From assembly GCA_947258985.1 (NCBI GenBank), contig CAMYKI010000036.1, forward strand, positions 1 through 38,071: DNA of 38,071 nt, given 5' to 3'. This DNA comes from an uncultured Acidimicrobiaceae bacterium (GTDB taxonomy: Bacteria; Actinomycetota; Acidimicrobiia; Spongiisociales; UBA5794). Shown here piece after piece: positions 1-8,233 of the stretch (position 1 is the first letter of the stretch; every line of letters starts with the position of its first letter). A program made the position numbers and the translations under genes. The notes under the pieces were generated by a model that saw only the letters and a list, made by a program, of their open reading frames with translations, ran no database searches and had not been told where the DNA came from.

Positions 1-483
1 CTCAAGGAAGCCGTCGATAACGACATTCCAGTTCTCGGCATATGTCTCGGGTGCCAGATGCTTGCCGACGCCCTCGGTGGACGGGCGTATCGGGGGGCGA
101 CACACGAGGTCGTATTTGAAGGGTTGGCGATTACCCAAGAGGCAACGGACGACCCAATCGTGGGCACCCTGAGCGAGCCCGTGTTGTCGTTCCACGGCGA
201 CACATTTGATCCGCCCCCCGGAGCAGCAATTCTGGCAACGACAGCGCGCTATCCGCATGCCTTCCGGCACGGAAGCGCGGTCGCCATTCAGTCCCACCCC
301 GAAGCCGGTGCCGGGATAACCCGCAGATGGGTGGAACGGTACGGGAGGGAGAAGCTCGTCGAAGAGGGGGTCGATCCAGACGAGCTGCTCGCGAAGGTGG
401 AGGAAGCGGACTCGCTCTTACAGCGAAGAGCTGCAGAGATGTTTGGCGCCTGGCTGGGCGAGGTCATCGCGGCCCAAGACTGA
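1..483 (+). CDS. Class I glutamine amidotransferase, 3' part
   Basis: The frame is open from the first base, so the 5' end lies outside the window; 160 codons are visible. The triad-type class I amidotransferase signature GICLGCQ is present with the nucleophile Cys at nt 43-45. The matching catalytic His and Glu lie in QSHPEAG (His at nt 295-297, Glu at 301-303). This family hydrolyses glutamine and passes ammonia to a synthase domain or partner. The C-terminal extension after the active site (GVDPDELLAKVEEA) resembles stand-alone GMP-synthase-like amidotransferases rather than GuaA, since no ATP-pyrophosphatase domain follows before the stop. The acceptor substrate cannot be told. The next gene is 42 nt downstream on the same strand. 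Confidence 0.85.
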   Translation, partial: LKEAVDNDIPVLGICLGCQMLADALGGRAYRGATHEVVFEGLAITQEATDDPIVGTLSEPVLSFHGDTFDPPPGAAILATTARYPHAFRHGSAVAIQSHPEAGAGITRRWVERYGREKLVEEGVDPDELLAKVEEADSLLQRRAAEMFGAWLGEVIAAQD

Positions 484-525
484 CTCGCCCGCGTGCGGCG
501 CTAGCCTCCAATATCGGAGGTCGCA

Positions 526-2640
526 GTGGACAGAATCGCTCGGATAATCGTCAACCACTCTCGTCGCATCCTTGCCTTGACAGGTCTGGTGACGCTGATT
601 GCGCTCTTGATGCTCTTCCGGATGGACTTCAACGGTGATGTCGCTTCTTTCGTCCTCGAGGGCAACGAGACCGGCGAGGAGTTCAAGGCGATCCAGGAGA
701 AGTACGGCGCGGCGGACCCGATCAATGTTGTTGTGTCCCTGGAAGAAGGGCAGACATTCGAGTCCAAGGAGAACCTGGTCATCCTGGCCCGGATCCGCGA
801 CGACATCGCCGCCGTCGACGGGGTTGGGGCCATCGCCTCGATAATCCCCGACGAGAACCCAATCACCGGTGGCGCGATCACGGCGTCGATGATTCAACTG
901 GCACCCGATGAGGTGATCGGCCAGCTGATCAAGCAGAATCCAGTGTCGGCGCTCTTGTTGAGTGAGGACGGTCAACACACGCTGCTGATGGTCAACCCGG
1001 AAGGCGAGGCTCTTGCCGTCGCCCGCGACGTTGGTGATGTCGAGGCTCCGGCGGGGTCCGAGCTCACCTTCTCCGGCAACCCGGTCGTGTTTGCCTCGGT
1101 CATCGACAAGATCTCCCTGTTTATCCTCTTCATCCCACCCGTGGTGATCTTCCTGCTGGTGGGGACGTTCTACGCGACGATCGGGGATCGCAGGCTCAGT
1201 GTGATGGCTCTGATACCCGCTGCGCTCGGTGCCATCTGGACCTTTGGCTTGATCTTCGGGCTGGGCAACAAGATAGATATCGTCACCGTGATTGTGCCGA
1301 TCTTCGTGATCGTTATGGGCTCGGCGGACGGGCTTCACTTCGTGACACATTTTCAGGAGGAATCGGAGAACCCTGATCCGGTGAAGCGGGTCAGCCTGGC
1401 GCTGTCCCATGTCGGTATCCCGATGATCCTCACCACGATCAGCACCGCAGCCGGGTTCCTGTCGCTGGTGGCGACCGGAGTCCGCCCAATCCAGCAGCTC
1501 GGGCTTTTCACCGCCATCGGCATAACCTTTGCCGGCATCATCTCCTTCTTCTCCCTGCCGGCGCTGCTCAGCCGCATCGATATCAAACCGCACCATCACG
1601 ATGCGCTTCTCGGACCGCGCGTCATCCGCGGCCTCAAGGCCGCGGTCAAGACTCGCCGGCCTGCCATCGCGCTGACGATCGTCCTGCTGGGGTTCAGCGC
1701 AGCCACATTGCCGGGACTGGACGTCAACCCCGATCAGCTCTTCTTCTTCAAGGACGACGACCCGGTCCGGGTGGCGTTCGCAAAGACCGAGGACATCTTT
1801 GGTGGGGCAACACCGCTGGTGGGGGAGTTCGTCTTCGATCCTGCTACCGGGACAGCACAGCTGGATTCGCTGCGGGTCGTGAGTGCCGAGCTGGAGGCCA
1901 TGCCCGGAGTGCGCAAGGTGTTCTCGCTTCCCGATCTGGCGCCGGCGCTGCCTCCTGATCAACTGGATGCGGTGCTGGCGGGTGAGGTCGCGCTGCCGGT
2001 TGGCGATCTCGTCAGCGAAGACGGCATGAGGTTCATGCTGTTGCCGTCCAACTTCACCACCGACGATCTGAGGGGATGGCTCGACTACGCCGAGGAGACA
2101 CCCGAGATCCGGGTGCTCACCGGCATGCCGGTTGTCTGGGACGAGATCGCCCGCCTGGTGCTGCGGGCTCAAGTCGTCTCGCTCGCCGTGGCCTTCATCA
2201 TGGTCACGATCATGCTGGCGCTTTCCTATCGGCGTTTGCGGGAAACGCTTGTTGCGCTGGTGCCGGTGGCGCTTACCGTCATGGTCATGCTGGGCTTTGT
2301 GGCCATCTCCGGCATTCAGTTGAACCTCTTGACGGCCGTGATCTCCGGGATCGTTATCGGTGTCGGCATCGACTACGCCATTCACTTCATTGCCGCCATC
2401 GACTACGCCCGTAGGGACGGCGATGGCTATGTGCTTCGAGCCGTCGAGAGGGCCGGACGGCCGATCGTTGCCAATGCTCTGGGTATCGCGTTGGCGCTTT
2501 CGGCGTTGTGGTTGTCGCCGCTCAAGATTCACCCTCAGGTCTCGATGATCATGTGGGTTGCCATGACCACGGCGGCGGCGACTGCGCTCATCGTCATCCC
2601 CGCATTTCTTCCCAGGGAGGGCATCACCGAGCCCGGCTGA
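526..2640 (+). CDS. MMPL/RND-superfamily exporter
   Basis: This 704-residue membrane protein has the RND/MMPL plan: one N-terminal helix (about residues 13-31), an extracytoplasmic loop to about 190, five helices (about 195-350), then a second helix (380-395), loop and five-helix block (about 545-695). The central helix of each half carries the expected charged motif, MGSADG near residues 264-269 and GVGIDYAIHF in the second half. These are the sites of proton relay in the family. Such proteins export lipids, drugs or other hydrophobic compounds using the proton gradient; the substrate here is unknown. GTG at 526 is preferred because GGAGGT lies at 516-521. A 46-bp palindrome begins 4 nt after the stop. 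Confidence 0.88.
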   Translation: MDRIARIIVNHSRRILALTGLVTLIALLMLFRMDFNGDVASFVLEGNETGEEFKAIQEKYGAADPINVVVSLEEGQTFESKENLVILARIRDDIAAVDGVGAIASIIPDENPITGGAITASMIQLAPDEVIGQLIKQNPVSALLLSEDGQHTLLMVNPEGEALAVARDVGDVEAPAGSELTFSGNPVVFASVIDKISLFILFIPPVVIFLLVGTFYATIGDRRLSVMALIPAALGAIWTFGLIFGLGNKIDIVTVIVPIFVIVMGSADGLHFVTHFQEESENPDPVKRVSLALSHVGIPMILTTISTAAGFLSLVATGVRPIQQLGLFTAIGITFAGIISFFSLPALLSRIDIKPHHHDALLGPRVIRGLKAAVKTRRPAIALTIVLLGFSAATLPGLDVNPDQLFFFKDDDPVRVAFAKTEDIFGGATPLVGEFVFDPATGTAQLDSLRVVSAELEAMPGVRKVFSLPDLAPALPPDQLDAVLAGEVALPVGDLVSEDGMRFMLLPSNFTTDDLRGWLDYAEETPEIRVLTGMPVVWDEIARLVLRAQVVSLAVAFIMVTIMLALSYRRLRETLVALVPVALTVMVMLGFVAISGIQLNLLTAVISGIVIGVGIDYAIHFIAAIDYARRDGDGYVLRAVERAGRPIVANALGIALALSALWLSPLKIHPQVSMIMWVAMTTAAATALIVIPAFLPREGITEPG

Positions 2641-2643
2641 GCG

Positions 2644-2689
2644 GTCTGGCGTACGTGAGCGCCGTATACGGCGCTCACGTACGCCAGAC
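2644..2689. repeat. 46-bp perfect palindrome, copy 1
   Basis: All 23 base pairs match around a central GTATAC (2664-2669). The outer arm reads GTCTGGCGTACGTGAGCGC. The same palindrome recurs at 14435-14480 with only the pair flanking GTATAC changed (C-G here, T-A there), so symmetry is kept. The downstream flank GG-x-GGAAC is also shared. It lies between two plus-strand genes and has no T tract, so it is not a standard intrinsic terminator. It could be a mobile palindromic (REP-like) element, a protein-binding site or an RNA hairpin. Confidence 0.9.
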
Positions 2690-2715
2690 GCGGTGGAACC
2701 AGTTAGCGTTGCGGC

Positions 2716-3840
2716 GTGATCGCAGTAAGAGTTCTCGTTTTCGCCGCCGGAGTCGCCATAGCGCTCTGGACGGTGTTGTCTGCGATCCGTACAACGGTGC
2801 TGCCGCGTAGCGCCCAGGTCACAATAAGCCGCTGGGAGTTTGGCACAATGCGTCGCCTCTTCGAGGTGATAGTCGGGAGCGGCGAGTTCACAGACCGCGA
2901 CCGGGTGATGGCGTTGTATGGGCCGACCAGCTTGATCGCACTTCCGATCGTGTGGCTCATCCTGATCGGGTTCTCCTACTCGCTGATGTTTTGGGCGCTC
3001 GATACCTCTTCGTTTGCCGACGCTATCGGCCTCAGCGGATCGTCGTTGACCACCCTCGGATTTGTCCCCGCCGAGACTCTTGCCGAGCAGCTCCTGGCAT
3101 TTACCGAAGCCGGCTGGGGTCTCATCCTCGTCGCTTTGATGATTACCTTCCTCCCCTCGATCTACTCGACCTTCTCCCGCCGAGAAGCGCAGGTGGCCAT
3201 GTTGGAAGTGAGGGCCGGTGACCCGCCGAGCGCGGTTGAGATGCTGCTGCGGCACCATCGCATCGGGTGGCTGGAGAACATGGACAACACGTGGATCGAT
3301 TGGGAACGCTGGTTCGCCGAGATCGAGGAGTCACACATGACGTTCCCAATACTCGCCTTCTTCCGCTCCCCGCAATCGCAGCGCTCATGGGTGACGGCAT
3401 CGGGTACGGTGATCGATGCCGGAGCTCTTTACGTATCCTGTCTCGAAGGGGTAAGGGTGGGACCGGCCGGCGTGTGCATCAGGTCGGGGTTCCTGGCCCT
3501 GCGCAACCTGGCCGACTTCTTCGGCATCGAATTCGATCCCGATCCTGGTTCGGGCGATCCGATTTCAATCACCAGAGAGGAATTTGACGAAGCCTGGCAA
3601 GCGATGAGCGAAGCCGGGATGCCGATGAAAGCAGACATGAACCAGGCGTGGCTGGACTTCAGAGGATGGCGGGTCAACTACGACACGGCGTTGTTGGCCC
3701 TGGCAGAAATCACGATGGCGCCTTACGCCCCCTGGAGTTCCGATAGGTCCTCGCCGAGTCATCGACGTCCCCGGCTACAAAGGTTCGGTATGAGGCTGCG
3801 TAATCGGCGGGGCGACCGCATCGGCGGCAAGTCGTCATAG
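2716..3840 (+). CDS. K+-channel-like two-pore-helix membrane protein
   Basis: This 374-residue protein has hydrophobic segments at about residues 5-25, 72-95 and 129-150. Between the last two lies a re-entrant-loop-like stretch, SGSSLTTLGF (107-116). That placement and the T-T-L-G-F sequence resemble the selectivity filter of two-TM potassium channels (TVGYG type). The remaining 220 residues are soluble, acidic and Trp-rich, with no recognised ligand-binding domain, and end in a basic tail. The start is GTG at 2716 with no clear Shine-Dalgarno sequence, so a leaderless or palindrome-linked message is possible. I infer an ion-channel-like membrane protein; the permeant ion and gating are not visible. 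Confidence 0.6.
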   Translation: MIAVRVLVFAAGVAIALWTVLSAIRTTVLPRSAQVTISRWEFGTMRRLFEVIVGSGEFTDRDRVMALYGPTSLIALPIVWLILIGFSYSLMFWALDTSSFADAIGLSGSSLTTLGFVPAETLAEQLLAFTEAGWGLILVALMITFLPSIYSTFSRREAQVAMLEVRAGDPPSAVEMLLRHHRIGWLENMDNTWIDWERWFAEIEESHMTFPILAFFRSPQSQRSWVTASGTVIDAGALYVSCLEGVRVGPAGVCIRSGFLALRNLADFFGIEFDPDPGSGDPISITREEFDEAWQAMSEAGMPMKADMNQAWLDFRGWRVNYDTALLALAEITMAPYAPWSSDRSSPSHRRPRLQRFGMRLRNRRGDRIGGKSS

Positions 3841-3873
3841 AATCCGGGTCTAGGGATTATTCCAGGAGGCCTT

Positions 3874-4761
3874 GTGGATCAGTCTGAGCCGTACGCGTCG
3901 ATGCGAGAGCGCGTTGTCGGCGAGCGCGGTGTTGTCATGGTGATGGGCGCCGCCAACACCGGCAAGACCACAATGGCCCGCTTGCTCCTCCAGGATGCGC
4001 TGGATGCCGGACGCTCTGTCGCATTCGTGGACTCCGATGTTGCTAGCTCGACGGTGGGACACCCGGCATGTGTCGGATTGCGCTGGGTGCGTTCCCCGGC
4101 CGATCTAGAGGACCTGTCGCGAGCGGATGCAATGCGCTTTGTCGGGTCGACGCAGCCTCAGGGCGTGGTGCTGCCGCACGTGGTGGCGACGGCGACCCTC
4201 ATCGACGAGGCCCGACAGGGTGCCGACTTTGTCGTCCTCGATACGAGCAGCGTGGTTTCGGGCGTCGTCGGCCAGACTCTCACCTATCACATCACAGAAT
4301 TGTGCGACCCCTCTCTGATTATCGCGATTCAGCGAGGCGAAGAACTGGAACCGGGGATCGGAATGCTGCGTCGCTTCCTGGGAGCTCGTGTTGCCAAATC
4401 CGAACCGCCTCCCGGTCTCAATGTCAAAGGACCTCTCGAACTGCGAGCTGGGCTCATCGATGCGTTCCGGGGAGCATTCGAGCCTGACCTGCAGCGGTGG
4501 CGGGTTCACTCATCAGTATTTGCCCCCACCCTGCCGGAGGCCTTTGATCTGTCGCGACTCGAAGGAATGCTCGTGGGCGTCCAGAACGAATCAGGTGCGT
4601 GCCTCGGGCTAGGGGCCTTGGAGCACGACGATGGTGTGGTCCGGGTCGCTACTCGGCACGGCAATCAGATGCGCGGTCTGCGCCTGGGTTCGATGCGGAT
4701 CGACCTCGACACTTACGAAACGAGCCGGGTTCGTCTTCGCCAGCTCATCTTCGGCGTCTAG
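3874..4761 (+). CDS. Clp1/Grc3-like P-loop (polynucleotide kinase-type) protein
   Basis: This 295-residue soluble protein begins with a P-loop, MGAANTGKTT (Gly25 to Thr33). It is followed by FVDSDVASSTVGHPACVGL, which matches the D-x-D-x-x-x-s-x-x-G-x-P pattern of the Clp1/Grc3 (NOL9) P-loop domain. A hydrophobic strand FVVLDTSS follows near residue 125. In archaea and eukaryotes this family phosphorylates RNA or DNA 5'-OH ends. The C-terminal part (from about 215) looks like a small beta domain. The GTG start has AGGAGG at 3864-3869. The gene follows the channel-like gene by 33 nt and may share its transcript. Kinase activity is an inference; other P-loop NTPase roles are possible. Confidence 0.6.
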   Translation: MDQSEPYASMRERVVGERGVVMVMGAANTGKTTMARLLLQDALDAGRSVAFVDSDVASSTVGHPACVGLRWVRSPADLEDLSRADAMRFVGSTQPQGVVLPHVVATATLIDEARQGADFVVLDTSSVVSGVVGQTLTYHITELCDPSLIIAIQRGEELEPGIGMLRRFLGARVAKSEPPPGLNVKGPLELRAGLIDAFRGAFEPDLQRWRVHSSVFAPTLPEAFDLSRLEGMLVGVQNESGACLGLGALEHDDGVVRVATRHGNQMRGLRLGSMRIDLDTYETSRVRLRQLIFGV

Positions 4762-4983
4762 CCGTACACCTTTCCCATCTCTGGGCCACCGGCGGTTCCT
4801 CTCGCCGACAGTCGCCCGGGAGAAGAGTGGCTCAATGCAAGAGCCCAAGGAACCCCGGCGACACGTTCCCCCGCACTTCCCCGGACGAGGTTTGTTTGCC
4901 TGAGCCCCTTGGGCTTTGCACTATCGAACCTAGGGGTTGCCGGCGACCGTTTCAAGTCCGTCGTTTGTGACCAAATCACAGTG

Positions 4984-5015
4984 TCTATTGATGTCAACTA
5001 GTATCTATTGATGTC
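4984..5015. repeat. Direct repeat TCTATTGATGTC, 20-bp period
   Basis: TCTATTGATGTC occurs at 4984-4995 and again at 5004-5015. The 20-bp offset places both copies on the same face of the helix. The intervening CAACTAGTA is A+T rich. It could be a tandem binding site for one protein or part of a DNA-unwinding region next to the DnaA-box-like cluster. Confidence 0.7.
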
Positions 5016-5037
5016 CGATTCAGCCGAAAATGACTCG

Positions 5038-5091
5038 ATTTCCACATATCCACAGCTATCCACAGGGGGTTGTGCACAAAGGGTGTTCACA
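5038..5091 (+). promoter_or_regulatory. Cluster of five DnaA-box-like 9-mers
   Basis: Compared with TTWTNCACA, five same-orientation sites occur: ATTTCCACA (5038), ATATCCACA (5046), CTATCCACA (5056), TTGTGCACA (5070), each with one mismatch, and GTGTTCACA (5083) with two. Clusters like this occur at replication origins and at DnaA-titrating or DnaA-regulated sites. No dnaA, dnaN, rpmH or parAB gene is in the window, so an origin cannot be claimed. Confidence 0.45.
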
Positions 5092-5155
5092 AGTAGTGCA
5101 AAGGGATTTTTCGCGTAGTCCGGTACCGCGAAAAGATAGCTTGGAAGTCGGCGCC

Positions 5156-6376
5156 CTACCGGCCCGAAATCCCGTCGTAGAGCTCGAGTAGGCGAGAAAC
5201 GGTGGCTTCCCATGAGAACCGTTTGGCGTTCTTCAAGGCGCCCCTGCGGAGCAGCTCCGCAAGCTGGGGATCGTGCAGGATGGCGTCGATTGCGGCGGCA
5301 TAGTCATTTGGGTCATGTCCGGTGACGAGCAGTCCCGACTTTCCATCCTCGATGATGTAGGGGAGACCACCGACGTTGGATGCGATAACCGGGGCCCCAC
5401 ACGATTGCGCCTCGGCAGCCACGAGCCCGAACGTCTCGGAGCGCGACGGCATGATCACGATGTCTGCGGCCCGGTAGAACGATGCGAGCTGTTCGTGGGG
5501 TACGGGTGAAACGAAGTGCACCCGGTCGACGATTTCCAGATGCGCAGCCAATTGACGCAGTCTGATGACTTCGGCCTCTCCGCTACTCCCGCTTGGTCCA
5601 CCGATGATGACCAGCTGCGCCGGCGAAGCGGATGGGCGAAGACGGGCCAGCGCCTCGATTGCGGTGTCTATGCCCTTGAGGGGTTGGATACGGCCGACAA
5701 AGAGGATGACCGGGCCCTCGCCCAGCCCGGTCCATCGTCTTGCCTCGATCCGGTCGCCCGGCCCGAAGATGTCGTGGCGAATGCCGGGCGGCGAAGTGCA
5801 CAGCGCGGCCGGATCGGCGGAGTAATGCTCGAGAAGATCCTCGAATTCGTACGGTGTGGATGCGACGACACAATCGCTACGCGCAATCACCTCTTCCTCG
5901 GTGAGAGTGCGAATCACGCCTTCTGAAGCAGTCTCAGGGTGACGAGTGAGGTCCTTGACCCGTCCGAGGGTGTGGAACGAGTTCGCCAGAGGGACGTTCA
6001 GCTTCTCCTTGAGGAGGACACCCGACCATCCCGACAGCCAGTAGTGGCTGTGGATCAGATCCGGGCGATGATCGTTTTGGTCTATCCAGGCCAGGGTGGA
6101 CTCCGTGAACTCGCCGACGAGACCGGGAAGGTCTCGTACCGGGAGCGGTTCCGGCGGCCCCGCTTCGACATGGACGACGCGGAAACTGGAACTCACCTCG
6201 ACGACCTCTGGGGTGAACTCGTCTGTGCGTCGGGTGAACACCGAGACGTCGACACCGCGAGCGGCCATTGCCAGGCCTAGTTCCTTTATGTAGACGTTCA
6301 TGCCGCCGGCGTCGCCGCTCCCTGGTTGCATGAGAGGGCAGCTGTGCAACGACAAATAGGCAACACGGGCGATCAT
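5156..6376 (-). CDS. GT4 glycosyltransferase, MshA-like
   Basis: This 406-residue GT-B glycosyltransferase of family 4 closely follows the MshA pattern. It has a start with HSCPLMQPGSGDAGGMNVY (residues 11-29), HSHYWLSG, and the donor-site motif SETFGLVAAE with the E-x7-E arrangement, then GAPVIAS. MshA transfers GlcNAc from UDP-GlcNAc to inositol 3-phosphate as the first step of mycothiol synthesis. Related GT4 enzymes instead make sucrose phosphate or glycolipids, and no mshB, mshC or mshD is nearby, so the exact acceptor is uncertain. It is the last gene of a five-gene minus-strand operon, and its ATG overlaps the upstream stop in ATGA. Confidence 0.82.
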   Translation of the reverse strand: MIARVAYLSLHSCPLMQPGSGDAGGMNVYIKELGLAMAARGVDVSVFTRRTDEFTPEVVEVSSSFRVVHVEAGPPEPLPVRDLPGLVGEFTESTLAWIDQNDHRPDLIHSHYWLSGWSGVLLKEKLNVPLANSFHTLGRVKDLTRHPETASEGVIRTLTEEEVIARSDCVVASTPYEFEDLLEHYSADPAALCTSPPGIRHDIFGPGDRIEARRWTGLGEGPVILFVGRIQPLKGIDTAIEALARLRPSASPAQLVIIGGPSGSSGEAEVIRLRQLAAHLEIVDRVHFVSPVPHEQLASFYRAADIVIMPSRSETFGLVAAEAQSCGAPVIASNVGGLPYIIEDGKSGLLVTGHDPNDYAAAIDAILHDPQLAELLRRGALKNAKRFSWEATVSRLLELYDGISGR

Positions 6377-7290
6377 GGCGTCGTCCCCGTGGTGGCGGTG
6401 ACCTCGTAGAGGGGTCGTGCCCGTGCCCCGAGTTTGAACTTGTAGGTCTCAGCGCCTTTGAGGAAGTCGAACAGGGTGCGCTCGGCGGCGATTGCCGTTT
6501 CGATCAGATGTGACAACACGACGTTGCCGGGGGAGAGGTGGCCAATGTCGGGTTCGAATGCGCTGTTGTATAGGTAGGAGGCCTTCTCATCTTCGAAAAA
6601 GAACACGGCGGCCGCCGGTAGGCCTGCACCGTCGACCAACACGTCGATCAAGCCACCTGCATTGGTGTGCAGGGCAAGGAAGAAACGCTCCATGTCGGAA
6701 GACATGAACGCACCCTTGTCGCCGGCCGAGCGGCGATGCAGGTCGGCAAAGAGGGCAACGGCTTCCGGCCCCTCCTGTCGGACCAGCGTTGCCTGCCCGC
6801 GCTCGTTGTCGAAGCGGCGTCGCTTCCTGCGCATCTCATGGCGCTCCTTCTTGCTGATGGCTGCCAGATACCCGTCGAAGCTGTCGGGGAGATCGAGTAC
6901 CGCGGCGACCTCGTGCTGGCGGACTGTTGGGGAGAGCCCGGCGTCGACAAGCGCGCCGGCAACCGCAACGGATGCTGCGGCCGGGAGGCTGTCCAGCCGG
7001 AAGCTGAACCCGTTCGGCAGGCCAGCGACCAGATCGACCAGGGCCGCAACCGACGCTGTTCCGAGAGGGGAGTGGTAGTCGGTCAGGTCCGCCTCGCCGG
7101 CGAATTCGATGACGGAGTCGTCGATCGTTAACACGGCAAGGCTGTCTCCCGATTCAGCGATCAGAAGGTCGCCGTGACCTCGTTGCTCCCACCAGGTCCG
7201 CAGCCAATCCCGCCCGGGAAACGGACCGACGAATTCGGCCACTGCGGGCATACCGAACGCCGCCGTCTGCCAATCCTGGTGGGTGGCCAT
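6373..7290 (-). CDS. GNAT-fold (BioF2/FemAB-like) acyltransferase
   Basis: This protein of about 305 residues has the BioF2-like GNAT layout: a divergent N-terminal half, then ISKKERHEMRRKRRRF, a basic segment characteristic of this family, and a C-terminal GNAT half with AAVFFFEDEKASYLYNSAF, LSPGNVVLSHLIE and FDFLKGAETYKFKLG. The last motif is typical of the BioF2-like/CelD group. Members transfer acyl or aminoacyl groups, often in envelope polysaccharide synthesis. I chose ATG at 7290 because it follows the asparaginase stop as TGAAATG; starts at 7305 and 7344 are in frame but overlap that gene. It shares an ATGA overlap with the glycosyltransferase, so the two may act on one product. Confidence 0.75.
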   Translation of the reverse strand: MATHQDWQTAAFGMPAVAEFVGPFPGRDWLRTWWEQRGHGDLLIAESGDSLAVLTIDDSVIEFAGEADLTDYHSPLGTASVAALVDLVAGLPNGFSFRLDSLPAAASVAVAGALVDAGLSPTVRQHEVAAVLDLPDSFDGYLAAISKKERHEMRRKRRRFDNERGQATLVRQEGPEAVALFADLHRRSAGDKGAFMSSDMERFFLALHTNAGGLIDVLVDGAGLPAAAVFFFEDEKASYLYNSAFEPDIGHLSPGNVVLSHLIETAIAAERTLFDFLKGAETYKFKLGARARPLYEVTATTGTTP

Positions 7291-7291
7291 T

Positions 7292-8233
7292 TCAGGTACC
7301 GCCATCGGCGATCGGCGAAATCGTGCCGACTTGGCGGCCCCCACCGAGGACCGGTATCCGTCTCACATCCTCGAGGGCCTCCACGGCCGCCTGCGGAAGG
7401 AGACCAAGTCGGATGGCCGCTTCGGCAAGAGCGGCCACAGCAATGGGCATGGCTCCCTCGTGGCTCTTGGCGGCTATGCCGAGACCATTGCGACCGGCGG
7501 CGACCAGACCTTGAGCCCCCACCTTCACCGGTCCTCCCCACCAGGCTGCGAACTGCCCGTCCGGCAGCGTGTTGCTGGCGATCAAGCCGGGGAAGCGGTG
7601 GCTGGCCAGGCGCGTTTGTTCGAAGCGGGCGTCCACCGAAAGCGTCCCGAACGCCCTGGCCAATCCGCCAAGGTTGCCCCGCAGTGTCGGCGCCCCGCAA
7701 CCGTCGACTCCCACCGGCTCGGGATGGGCTCCTGTGACCTCTTCGATCAGCGAGAGCACGCGCACCTGGATGGGGTGGGACCGGTCGAGGTATGTGGCTG
7801 TTGGCCAGCCGTGGGCGGCGCATGCTGCGAGCCAACCACTGTGCTTGCCCGAGCAGTTGTGGAACAACCTCTTCATATGACGATGCCCTGCCGCGATCAA
7901 CAGATCTTTCGCTCCGGGATCGCGAGGCCATGCCGCGGGACACTGCAGAGCGCCGGCGTCGAGTCCGGCCCGCCTCAGTATCGATTCGACGAGACTGAGA
8001 TGGATCGGGTAGCCGCCGTGGCTTGCACAGGTGACGGCGATCTCTTCCGGTGACAGATCAGCACCGCTTTCGAGCGTGACGGTCGCCTGGAAGGGCTTTA
8101 TTGCCGACCGGTAGTAGAAGGGGACGTCAGGGTCGCCCCAAATGGCCATGGTTTGGCCTGCAGCGTCGGTGGCGACGACAGATACGTCGTGCGTGGCTTC
8201 TACTTCGCCCGAGCGGACGGTAGCGAGGCGCAC
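7292..8233 (-). CDS. L-asparaginase II family protein
   Basis: This 313-residue protein matches the asparaginase II (AnsA-like, PF06089) family. Motifs are RSAIKPFQ (residues 42-49), ASHGG (70-74), NCSGKH (126-131) and DGCGAP (177-182), all hallmarks of this group. It probably hydrolyses L-asparagine to aspartate and ammonia in the cytoplasm; no signal peptide is seen. The start is GTG at 8233, overlapping the upstream gene's TAG by one base (TAGTG), so translation is likely coupled. The length matches the family. Confidence 0.85.
   Translation of the reverse strand: MRLATVRSGEVEATHDVSVVATDAAGQTMAIWGDPDVPFYYRSAIKPFQATVTLESGADLSPEEIAVTCASHGGYPIHLSLVESILRRAGLDAGALQCPAAWPRDPGAKDLLIAAGHRHMKRLFHNCSGKHSGWLAACAAHGWPTATYLDRSHPIQVRVLSLIEEVTGAHPEPVGVDGCGAPTLRGNLGGLARAFGTLSVDARFEQTRLASHRFPGLIASNTLPDGQFAAWWGGPVKVGAQGLVAAGRNGLGIAAKSHEGAMPIAVAALAEAAIRLGLLPQAAVEALEDVRRIPVLGGGRQVGTISPIADGGT

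Larger units (their letters stand above)
4762..5155. other. 394-bp intergenic region with clustered short repeats
   Basis: This is the 3' side of both flanking genes (they converge) and no credible gene lies in it. It is more A+T rich than its surroundings from about 4960. It holds an imperfect palindrome TGTGA-5-TCACA (4966-4980), a 12-bp direct repeat (4984-5015), a run of DnaA-box-like motifs (5038-5091) and an inverted repeat TTTTCGCG/CGCGAAAA around 5108-5136. This density of motifs is unusual for a simple convergent gap. Confidence 0.6.

Noticed and set aside
2644-2689. Intrinsic terminator for the MMPL gene
   Set aside because: No T tract follows the palindrome, and the second copy lies upstream of gene starts, so termination alone does not explain the family.
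418-3258. 946-codon open frame on the minus strand
   Set aside because: It runs antisense to the MMPL and channel-like genes, is rich in Arg, His, Asp and Gln without hydrophobic order or motifs, and is the usual shadow frame of high-GC coding DNA.
4964-4982. Rex operator (TTGTGA...TCACAG)
   Set aside because: The arms are separated by 5 bases instead of 6 and it lies downstream of two convergent genes, so it does not fit a Rex-regulated promoter.
5108-5136. Terminator for the glycosyltransferase operon
   Set aside because: The inverted repeat starts with T and ends with A on both strands, so the T run is on the wrong side of the stem.
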